A DNA stretch of 64,000 nt, taken from positions 124,001 through 188,000 of the forward strand of contig JAKISY010000001.1 in NCBI GenBank assembly GCA_021648365.1. Direction: 5' to 3'. The number at the start of each line of letters is the position of its first letter. The stretch's first letter is position 1. This DNA is from Verrucomicrobiales bacterium. GTDB lineage: Bacteria; Verrucomicrobiota; Verrucomicrobiia; Verrucomicrobiales; DEV007. The notes under the pieces were generated by a model. That model was not told the DNA's origin. It saw only the letters and a program-made list of their open reading frames with translations, and searched no databases. The position numbers and the translations under genes were made by a program. Below are positions 53,098 to 60,536 of this stretch, piece by piece.

Positions 53098-54369
53098 TCA
53101 AACCACTGCTTCTACCTCCCAGCCTTTGCGGTATTCTTTAGTCAAGTAGGCGTTGGCTTCGGGCAGATTGGTTATTTTGAGTTGAGCGGCATCCCACTTG
53201 AGGGTTTTGCCTGGAAAATGAGCAGCAACATTGCCGAGTTGCACGGCTTCAGTCAGTGGACCTGCGTAAGCAAAATCATCGGAAATTTTCTCTCCAGAAA
53301 GGCAGGCGTCGACCCAATCGTGCCAGTGATTGAGTTTGCCAACGTCTGGCAATTTGTAATCGGCGAAGTCAGCTTCAGGGTAAAGCTTGGGAGTTCCCCA
53401 ATGAGGAACCAGTAGATTGCCTTTTTCTCCAATGATCAACGAAGCGGGGGTGATCATGTCATGAGCGGATGGGGTTCCGGGCAACTTAAAATTCGGTCGC
53501 CTGCCGCCGTCGTACCAAGTGATGCGCACTTGATCTTTGGCGGTGTATTGGGTGCCAGGAAAAGTGTAAATGATAGTTTCCTGCGCAGGCCAGACTTCGT
53601 CATTCAGTCCGGTGTGGTTGTTGGTGATCGAAATGGGGTTGGTCAAATCGAGTGCGGTGTAAAGAGGGTCGAGCAAATGACAGCCGTTATCGCCGATCGC
53701 ACCAGAACCGTAGGCTTGCCAGTCGCGCCAAGATTTGGGGTGGTAGATGCCGTCGCCACCATAAGGACGCATAGGGCCTGCGCCGATCCAGTTGTCCCAA
53801 GAGATGTGAGCGGGCGCCTCAATCGGTTGTTTGGGGGCGGAGAGCACTCCAGCTCGCCCGTGACCTGCGGATACGATCCAAGTGTGTATTTCTTTTACCT
53901 TACCGATCACGCCATCTTGAATCATCACCTTGGTGGCGCGGTATTGAGGTTCGGAGTGGATTTGATTACCCAAGCGTGTCGTGACTCCCATTTTTTTCGC
54001 CATTTTGGCGATCTGGCGGGCTTCCCATACGGTGTGGGTGAGCGGTTTTTCGCAATACACATGCTTGCCACGACGTAGTGCTTCCATGGTGATGGGGGCG
54101 TGCATGTGGTCAGGTGTTGAGACGTTGACCGCGTCGATGTCGTCGCCCATTTTGTCAAACATCTTACGGTAATCCGCGAACATCGGTTTGCCCGGCCAAG
54201 CTTTGGCGACATTCCTGAAGTTGTGTTCGTCGATATCGCAATAGGCGACCACATTCACCTTGTCGTGGGTGCCGATGCTTTTGACATCGCGCCAGCCTTG
54301 GTTGTTACAGCCGATGCCAGCAAAATTGAGGGTAGCGTTGGGGGATTGGGTTTTGGTGATATTCGCCAT
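53098..54369 (-). CDS. Gfo/Idh/MocA family oxidoreductase without visible export signal
   Basis: The 423-residue enzyme begins MANITKTQSPNATLNFAGIG and has no twin-arginine or hydrophobic signal. Its paralog at 50051 does have one. It carries GIGCNNQGW near residue 18 and the intact CEKPLTHTVWEARQ motif. The body is closely similar to 50051 (YRKMFDKMGDDIDAVNVSTP, GAGPMRPYGGDGIYHP). It may act in the cytoplasm, or its signal was lost from the start. A frame upstream does not contain one. It is the first gene of the minus-strand set 49414-54369. Confidence 0.85.
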   Translation of the reverse strand: MANITKTQSPNATLNFAGIGCNNQGWRDVKSIGTHDKVNVVAYCDIDEHNFRNVAKAWPGKPMFADYRKMFDKMGDDIDAVNVSTPDHMHAPITMEALRRGKHVYCEKPLTHTVWEARQIAKMAKKMGVTTRLGNQIHSEPQYRATKVMIQDGVIGKVKEIHTWIVSAGHGRAGVLSAPKQPIEAPAHISWDNWIGAGPMRPYGGDGIYHPKSWRDWQAYGSGAIGDNGCHLLDPLYTALDLTNPISITNNHTGLNDEVWPAQETIIYTFPGTQYTAKDQVRITWYDGGRRPNFKLPGTPSAHDMITPASLIIGEKGNLLVPHWGTPKLYPEADFADYKLPDVGKLNHWHDWVDACLSGEKISDDFAYAGPLTEAVQLGNVAAHFPGKTLKWDAAQLKITNLPEANAYLTKEYRKGWEVEAVV

Positions 54370-54551
54370 AATAAAATAAGGTCAACAATGCTTGAATTTG
54401 GACATGAATACTAAAGATAACAACTTTTTTATGTCTGTTGCAGGAAACTTAAATCTAGCACAGGTTGCAGGCTCATGAGTATTCACAAATATCCTCCCTT
54501 ATACTTAAAGCTAGATCATCACCTCAAACATCAATCGACGAATACACCCTA

Positions 54552-55514
54552 ATGGCTCAATCCAATGCTTTGTCGAAAGACCTGCTGCGCGGTGTTTCGC
54601 GTTCATTTTACCTGTCTATGAAGGTGCTTCCGCTGGAAATGCGGGAGCCTGTCAGTTTGGCTTATCTGTTAGCTAGGGCGACGGATACCATCGCCGATAC
54701 GGCGGATGCGAGTGATGAGCTTCGCTTGCAACTTTTGCAAGCTATTCGCAAACGTATCTTTGAAAAAGGGAAGGAGAAAAAAAGTTTCTACGATAGCTTA
54801 AAAACAGATTTCATTGCGCAGCAAAGTCACCCAGGTGAAAAACTCTTGCTACAGCGTTTGGGGGAATGTTATCAATGGCTCGATGGCATGGAGCGAGCGG
54901 ATCAATTTTTCATAACAACCGTGCTGGGGCATATCACTAATGGGCAAATATGGGATCTTGAACGCTTCGCTGCTACTCCGCAGGTAGCGCTGAGTTTTGT
55001 AGAGAACGCGGACGAACTAAAACAATACACTTATTGGGTGGCTGGCAGTGTCGGGGAGTTTTGGACGGACGTAGGTTTTGCTAATGGCGGCAGGCATTTC
55101 TCCGATGAAGAAAGTGTGAAAATGAAGCAGCTTGGACGTGAATTTGGGCAAGGTTTACAACTGGTCAATGTGCTGCGCGATTTCGGCGAGGATCTAGATC
55201 ATGGGCGTTGTTATTTGCCCAAAGATCAATTGATCGCAGCGGGGTGGGACGGAACTGGGAAGCCTAGTCAAAAGGCGGTGACGGAAGTGCGCGCGCAGTG
55301 GTTGCAACAATGCCGAGCTTGGTTGCAATCAGGACGGGACTACGCCAAAAGAGTGAAATCCCGCAGGGTGCGTTACGCTACGATCCTGCCCTGTTTGATC
55401 GCAGAAAAGACGCTCGATGCGCTGGAGCGAGCGGGGGAGTCGGCCTTACAGCAAAAAGTAAAGATTCCACGCTGGCAAGTTCGCATGCTGATGGTGAAGG
55501 CCTTATTCAGTTGA
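54552..55514 (+). CDS. Squalene/phytoene synthase family protein
   Basis: The 320-residue enzyme joins two prenyl diphosphates head to head. The two aspartate-rich motifs are present: LLARATDTIADTAD near residues 38-51 and NVLRDFGEDLDHGRCYLP in the second half. Squalene synthase (from farnesyl diphosphate) or phytoene synthase (from geranylgeranyl diphosphate) are both possible. Features such as YWVAGSVGEFW fit either. The ATG at 54552 is chosen because upstream residues do not match the family. No hopanoid or carotenoid gene lies nearby. Confidence 0.83.
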   Translation: MAQSNALSKDLLRGVSRSFYLSMKVLPLEMREPVSLAYLLARATDTIADTADASDELRLQLLQAIRKRIFEKGKEKKSFYDSLKTDFIAQQSHPGEKLLLQRLGECYQWLDGMERADQFFITTVLGHITNGQIWDLERFAATPQVALSFVENADELKQYTYWVAGSVGEFWTDVGFANGGRHFSDEESVKMKQLGREFGQGLQLVNVLRDFGEDLDHGRCYLPKDQLIAAGWDGTGKPSQKAVTEVRAQWLQQCRAWLQSGRDYAKRVKSRRVRYATILPCLIAEKTLDALERAGESALQQKVKIPRWQVRMLMVKALFS

Positions 55515-55574
55515 TTGAAACCTTGGACTGCACTCAAGATCGACCGTAAATCAAACCTTCCAGCGATTGGAAGC

Positions 55575-56321
55575 TCACGTCTGGTCGATGTCGAGGTAGG
55601 CTTGCAGGTTTTCTTTCAGTTGCGTTCTGGCGCGGAAGAGTAGGCTTTTTACGGCGGATAGGGACATGCCGAGGATCTCTGCGATTTCTTCGTAGGGGCG
55701 ATCTTCGTAGCGTCGTAGGATGACGGCTAGACGTTGTTTTTCTGGAAGGGATTGGATGGCGGTGTCGATAGCTTGGCTGAGTTCGTTTTCCAAGGCCTGC
55801 TGATCGGGATGGGGGGTCTGTTCATCGACTGCGGTGAGGTGGTAGTCATCTTCGCGCTCGTCCATCGAAACGACGGGTTTGCGCTTGCGACGACGCATCT
55901 CGTTGAAAACTAGATTGCGAGTGATGGTGAACAGCCAGGTGGTGAATTTGGCGGTGACTTGGTAGCGCGATGCGGATTTCCAGACTCGAATGAAAACTTG
56001 TTGGGCGATGTCTTCGGCATCGCTAGCATTGCCGAGCATTTTGGCAATGGTGCCGATGACGGCACTTTGGTGGATTTCGACGATCTCTTCAAAGGCGGCG
56101 ATGTCGCCTTGTTTCACCTGCAGCATCAGTTGCACGTGATGCTCGTTGCATTCTCTGTCGCTGTCTTCAACTTGGGCACACACTTCGTCGGGCAAATCCA
56201 TGATGATGGGAACTAGAGCAGCAGGGCGCTTGCCAGATTTTTGTGACGGTCGCAGGTTCGGGATGTCAGCATATTCTGCAGGGATGGCATCGACGGCATA
56301 GTTGAAGGGTATCAAGCTCAC
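55575..56321 (-). CDS. ECF-type RNA polymerase sigma factor
   Basis: The product has 248 residues from a GTG at 56321, or 208 from an ATG at 56201. Region 2 contains DAEDIAQQVFIRVWK and region 4 a helix-turn-helix around RRYEDRPYEEIAEILGMSLSAVKSLLFRAR. The N-terminal 40-70 residues before region 2 are unlike short ECF factors, and the true start may be the inner ATG. No anti-sigma gene is adjacent. It is convergent with the squalene synthase gene. The regulon is unknown. Confidence 0.85.
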   Translation of the reverse strand: MSLIPFNYAVDAIPAEYADIPNLRPSQKSGKRPAALVPIIMDLPDEVCAQVEDSDRECNEHHVQLMLQVKQGDIAAFEEIVEIHQSAVIGTIAKMLGNASDAEDIAQQVFIRVWKSASRYQVTAKFTTWLFTITRNLVFNEMRRRKRKPVVSMDEREDDYHLTAVDEQTPHPDQQALENELSQAIDTAIQSLPEKQRLAVILRRYEDRPYEEIAEILGMSLSAVKSLLFRARTQLKENLQAYLDIDQT

Positions 56322-56422
56322 TGATGAATGTAAACCACGCAGAAGGGAAAACGTTGCGCAAAAAGTAGATTTTTTTTAATCTGTTGTGGAAGCAAGATTG
56401 AGAAATGGTGGGTTTACGAAAA

Positions 56423-56493
56423 GTAGGGTGGGTGTCCTCACCCGCCACCTGTTGTGTGAGACGGCTCTCAGCAGGTGAGGACACCTACTCTAC
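56423..56493. repeat. Stem-loop repeat with GGTGTCCTCACC arms
   Basis: GGTGTCCTCACC (56431-56442) and GGTGAGGACACC (56474-56485) are perfect complements, extended outward by GTAGGGTG and TACTCTAC. It lies in the 296-base gap between the sigma factor and menF genes. I see nothing else in that gap. Confidence 0.6.
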
Positions 56494-56617
56494 TCACTTT
56501 TTTTGCCGTGAGCACAAGCTGGCAATGGACAGATGAAAAAAAGGTCTTAGTTTCAATCAATACATTGGGCTTCTGGTGGTGTGCGTAGGCATCGCCGAGA
56601 GCTTCCTTTTTTCAGAC

Positions 56618-57628
56618 ATGATTGATTTTGCATTTCTCAGATTAGATTGTGGGCAGTTTTTGTGCGGCAAGGGGCCGTTCGAGTCGCTTGAACGGGCGAC
56701 GGATGCTGAGGTGGTGTTTTATCACAACGATTTTTTGCTCAGCGATGGGCGACCTTGGAAAAAACCTGCTGAGTGGTTTTTGACTTCGGATCCACGAGAA
56801 CTGCTAGTAAATAATGGCGCGACTCCGTTTCCTGCGGTGGAGTGGGAGGGGCTGACGGATCAGGCTTTTCGGCGGATTTACGATGATGTACAGTCGCGGA
56901 TTTCGTGTCACGAACTGGAGAAATCGGTGCCGGTATTGACGGAGCGCGGGCGGGTGCGATCTGGGGATCCTGCGGCTTTGCTGCGAGCGGTGGGAAATTT
57001 GCCTGCACCTTTCTGGGCTTATGGTTACCGTTTTGGAGAATCGGGGGCGGTGGGTGCGACTCCAGAGCGTTTGTTTTCTTTGCAAGACGGGGTTCTGAGG
57101 ACGATGGCGCTCGCTGGCACGGCGTCCAAGCATGAACAGGGCGAGTTTGTTAGCAATGCTAAGGAGATCCGTGAGCACGAATTTGTGGCTGATTATTTAG
57201 CAGGTCGCTTGGGGGAATTGGGTGAGGTGGAGCGCGGTGAGCGGCAGGTATTGGATTTGGGCAGCATTGTTCACTTTATGACTCGTTTGCAGGTGGTATT
57301 GACGGAGCAGGCGCCGCCGCTGAGTGAGATCATCGCACTGCTGCATCCGACGCCTGCTTTGGGGGCCTATCCTAGAGGTGAGGGGGCTTTGCGTCAGCTG
57401 ATGGAGTATCGTGATGCGCTAGAGGCGCCTAAACATTTCGGAGCGCCTTTTGGGGCGAAGTTCGCTCAGGGTTTTGAATCGGTGGTTTCGATTCGCAATC
57501 TCTCGTGGCGCGGATCGGATGTTTATCTGCCCTCTGGCTGTGGTTTGATTCGTGGTAGTCGTTTTGAGAATGAATGGAGGGAACTGTCGTTGAAACGTAA
57601 CTCGGTCAAAGCTCTTTTGGGTTTGTGA
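56618..57628 (+). CDS. menF: Isochorismate synthase (chorismate-binding enzyme)
   Basis: The 336-residue product has the chorismate-binding fold with GATPERLF, MALAGTA, VRE-like KEIREHEFV, HPTPALGAYPRG and the final SGCGLIRGSRFENEW block. In front of menD the natural role is isochorismate synthase, the first step of menaquinone synthesis. It is shorter than E. coli MenF at the N-terminus. I chose the ATG at 56618, since the longer GTG frame adds residues unlike the family. The stop TGA overlaps a GTG four bases from the end, in the menD region. Confidence 0.83.
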   Translation: MIDFAFLRLDCGQFLCGKGPFESLERATDAEVVFYHNDFLLSDGRPWKKPAEWFLTSDPRELLVNNGATPFPAVEWEGLTDQAFRRIYDDVQSRISCHELEKSVPVLTERGRVRSGDPAALLRAVGNLPAPFWAYGYRFGESGAVGATPERLFSLQDGVLRTMALAGTASKHEQGEFVSNAKEIREHEFVADYLAGRLGELGEVERGERQVLDLGSIVHFMTRLQVVLTEQAPPLSEIIALLHPTPALGAYPRGEGALRQLMEYRDALEAPKHFGAPFGAKFAQGFESVVSIRNLSWRGSDVYLPSGCGLIRGSRFENEWRELSLKRNSVKALLGL

Positions 57629-57633
57629 AAGTT

Positions 57634-57637
57634 GGAG
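57634..57637 (+). promoter_or_regulatory. Shine-Dalgarno GGAG deciding the menD start
   Basis: GGAG lies 8 bases before the ATG at 57646 and favours that start over a GTG at 57625 and an ATG at 57640. Confidence 0.4.
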
Positions 57638-57645
57638 CTATGGCT

Positions 57646-59316
57646 ATGAGCGAAGACAATGAAGCAATCTGGTCGAATGAGCGCTTGGCTTTTGAAGTCA
57701 TTCAAACTTGCTGGTGGGCTGGTAGCCGTGAATTTGTGATTTGCGCTGGCTCGCGCAATAGCCCTTTGGTCCTGCAACTGTTGCGTTTGCAGCATGAGCA
57801 TGGAGATTTGAAAATATGGCATTTTTTTGAAGAACGCAGCGCGGCTTTTTTTGCCTTGGGACGTGCCAAGATCACGGGCGAGCCAGCAACGGTGGTGACG
57901 ACTTCTGGCACCGCTGCCGCTGAGTTGTTGCCGGCGGTGATCGAGGCTCATTATGCTGCGCTGCCGTTGATCTTGGTGACGGCGGATCGGCCGGTAGCTT
58001 TTCGCTACAGTGGGGCGCCGCAAGCGATCGATCAGCAGCATTTGTTTGGGAGAAATGTGGAACGGTTCCTCGATGTGAGTGTGCAGCATCACAGTGAGCT
58101 GGATGGAATGGACGAGCTTTTGTCACAACGTTTCGTGCAGCGACGTTGGCATATCAATGTGGCTTTTGATGAGCCTTTGGTCTCGCCGTTACAGGTTGAG
58201 TTCGGGAGGACCTTGCAAGCTATGGAGGTGAGTTCTGCGAGCTCGGGTTTGCCCGCTAAGGTGGAAGATGATGAGCAGGAGATGGTGGAGGGTTTTGGTC
58301 TTAACTCTGCGACTGGGGTGGTATTAGTGGGTAACAGCTCACCAGCTCAAGATCAACAAGCGTGGGTGCAGGCTTTGGTCGATCTGGCATGGCCTATCTG
58401 GGCGGAGGCTAGTAGTGGATTGAGAGAGGAGGAGTCTCTTAACCGTCTTATCATTAAGGATGAGGCGGACTTTTTTACTGATTTTATAAATCAGAGGAAA
58501 GCGCGTGTTTTGCGATTGGCGGGGGTTCCGAGCTTGAGATTTTGGCGAGACCTTGAAGAGGCGTCGCATGTCGAAGTGCTATCGCTTGCTGCTACTGGTG
58601 GTTTTTCTGGTTTAGCTAGAGAGAGTAAGGTGCTGCGGGGTGATGCGCTTGCAGCTTTGCGTCATTTGGTGGACTTGGGGGGAGAGGAAAAAGAGGGTGT
58701 GGGGCAAAGTGAGCAGCGTGTGGAGGCTTTGTTACTGAAGTATCCGCTGAGTGAACCTGCTTGGATTCGGAGGTGGTCGCAGCTGATCCCTGAGGGCAGT
58801 TTGGTTTTTCTCGGCAACAGCATGCCGATTCGAGAATGGAATCTGGCAGCGACTTTTGAGAGCCGTCGTTTATTTTGTCATGCCAGTCGTGGAGCGAATG
58901 GGATAGATGGTCAGCTGTCGACTTTTTTAGGGATGTCGGCGGATCAGCAGGAGAGTTGGGGCTTGTTTGGTGATTTGACCACGCTTTATGATTTGAGCGC
59001 TCCCAGCGTGTGGGATCAACTGCCAGCGGGAAAAAAACGCCGTTTGCTGGTGATCAATAATGGCGGTGGTCGGATTTTTTCCCGTTTGCCTCATCTAGCG
59101 AGTTTGCCTGAAGATGAACAGAGGGTGGTGCAGAATCGCCATCAGGTCGGATTTGAGCATTGGGCGGCGATGTGGGGGATGGATTATTTACAGGTGAGCG
59201 CGAGGCAGGACTTACTGGAGTATGATTGGGACGGTGCAGAATCTCTGGTGATTGAATTGTGCCCAGATTTGCAGCAGACAGAGGCTTTTTGGCAAGATGA
59301 GGCTAAGGCTTTGTGA
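57646..59316 (+). CDS. menD: 2-succinyl-5-enolpyruvyl-6-hydroxy-3-cyclohexene-1-carboxylate synthase
   Basis: MenD is a thiamine-diphosphate enzyme joining 2-oxoglutarate and isochorismate in menaquinone synthesis. The 556-residue product matches the normal MenD length. Landmarks are FVICAGSRNSPLVLQLLRLQ near the N-terminus, TSGTAAAELLPAVIEAHYA, TADRP and the cofactor block NNGGGRIFSRLPH near residue 465. With menF it forms a two-gene operon. The other men genes must lie elsewhere. A bidirectional terminator follows 28 bases after its stop. Confidence 0.93.
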   Translation: MSEDNEAIWSNERLAFEVIQTCWWAGSREFVICAGSRNSPLVLQLLRLQHEHGDLKIWHFFEERSAAFFALGRAKITGEPATVVTTSGTAAAELLPAVIEAHYAALPLILVTADRPVAFRYSGAPQAIDQQHLFGRNVERFLDVSVQHHSELDGMDELLSQRFVQRRWHINVAFDEPLVSPLQVEFGRTLQAMEVSSASSGLPAKVEDDEQEMVEGFGLNSATGVVLVGNSSPAQDQQAWVQALVDLAWPIWAEASSGLREEESLNRLIIKDEADFFTDFINQRKARVLRLAGVPSLRFWRDLEEASHVEVLSLAATGGFSGLARESKVLRGDALAALRHLVDLGGEEKEGVGQSEQRVEALLLKYPLSEPAWIRRWSQLIPEGSLVFLGNSMPIREWNLAATFESRRLFCHASRGANGIDGQLSTFLGMSADQQESWGLFGDLTTLYDLSAPSVWDQLPAGKKRRLLVINNGGGRIFSRLPHLASLPEDEQRVVQNRHQVGFEHWAAMWGMDYLQVSARQDLLEYDWDGAESLVIELCPDLQQTEAFWQDEAKAL

Positions 59317-59344
59317 TCCATGCAGTGATCGGATGGAGGCACAA

Positions 59345-59370
59345 AAAAGCTCGGTCGAAACCGAGCTTTT
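59345..59370. terminator. Bidirectional terminator between menD and the aldolase gene
   Basis: AAAAGCTCGGT and ACCGAGCTTTT form a perfect 11-bp stem with a CGAA loop, between convergent genes. Confidence 0.88.
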
Positions 59371-59396
59371 GAGATGGGTTCTTATCTGAACGAGGA

Positions 59397-60431
59397 CTAA
59401 ACGTCGCCGTAGATAGATTTGCCGGTTGAGAGCAAGTCGTCACAAGCTTGAGCCACGCGTAGTGCCATGTTCTCTTCGCCTTTTTTGAGGTAGCTGCGTG
59501 GGTCGTAAACTTTTTTGTTGCCGACTTCGCCGTCAATCATGAAAACGCCTTCGCAGTTTTGCATCATGTGGCTGGCGATGGGACGGCTGAACCAGTATTG
59601 GGTGTCGGTATCGACGTTCATTTTGACCACACCGTAGGCGAGGGTCTCGCGGATGTCCTCTAGGGTTGATCCTGAACCGCCGTGGAAGACGAGGTCGAAT
59701 TCGGCTTCTTTGCCGTATTTTTCGATCACTGCATCCTGTCCTTTTTTAAGGATGCTAGGATCGAGTTTGACGGAACCTGGTTTGTAGATGCCGTGCACAT
59801 TGCCGAAGGTAGCAGCGAAGCTGTAACGTCCGATCGGTGATAGCGCTTCGTGCACTGCCAACATATCTTCAGTGGTGGTGTAGAGTTTCTCAGCAGGAGT
59901 GTCTTCGGTGCCAGCGGCGCCGTCTTCTTCTCCACCGACTACGCCGGCCTCGACTTCGAGGATGATTTCGTGTTCGACACACTTAGCGAGGTATTCTTTC
60001 GAAATTGCCATGTTTTCGTCCAGTGGCAGGCCAGATGCGTCGAGCATGTGGTTTTGGAACAAGTTGTTCTCTCCACGAGCACGACGAGCGGCGGTGGCTT
60101 CGATCAGTGGATCGAGGAAATCTTTGGCGACGTGCGGTTGGCAGTGGTCGGTGTTCAGCGCGACCAATACATCGTATTGCTCTGCAAGACGGTGAGCGGC
60201 TTCGGCTAGCACGATGGTGCCGAGAGCTGCGTTTTTGTGGTTCAATCCAGAAGCGAATTGACCTGCTCCAGTTGAGAACTGAATGATGCCGTCAGATTTT
60301 TGATCGGCAAAAGCTTTAAATGCTGCGTTGAGCGTAGGGATACTCGAGCAGTTGATAGCTGGATAGGCGTAGTCGCCCTCCTGGGCGGCATCCAACATGG
60401 CGGCGAATTGTTTTGGTGTTGCGATTGGCAT
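59397..60431 (-). CDS. fba: Class II fructose-bisphosphate aldolase
   Basis: This zinc aldolase makes or splits fructose 1,6-bisphosphate. The 344-residue protein is of the longer E. coli FbaA type. Landmarks are ALNTDHCQPH with a zinc histidine, EVEAGVVGGEEDG, FGNVHG and VFHGGSGS with further zinc ligands, and MNVDTDTQYWF near the C-terminus. It stands alone on the minus strand, convergent with menD, and is a housekeeping gene of glycolysis and gluconeogenesis. Confidence 0.95.
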   Translation of the reverse strand: MPIATPKQFAAMLDAAQEGDYAYPAINCSSIPTLNAAFKAFADQKSDGIIQFSTGAGQFASGLNHKNAALGTIVLAEAAHRLAEQYDVLVALNTDHCQPHVAKDFLDPLIEATAARRARGENNLFQNHMLDASGLPLDENMAISKEYLAKCVEHEIILEVEAGVVGGEEDGAAGTEDTPAEKLYTTTEDMLAVHEALSPIGRYSFAATFGNVHGIYKPGSVKLDPSILKKGQDAVIEKYGKEAEFDLVFHGGSGSTLEDIRETLAYGVVKMNVDTDTQYWFSRPIASHMMQNCEGVFMIDGEVGNKKVYDPRSYLKKGEENMALRVAQACDDLLSTGKSIYGDV

Positions 60432-60536
60432 AACGCTGTTTGTTTACGCGCGATGCGGGAGTTTTGCAAGTGGAAGAGTGGAGCTAGGCGCAAATGGGGG
60501 GTAAAATAGGTGAATGAAAGGATTTTTTATAGCACA

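Noticed and set aside
55557..55573. CTTCCA-GCGAT-TGGAAG hairpin between squalene synthase and sigma factor genes
   Set aside because: The stem is only 6 bp and no T run follows, so it may be chance.
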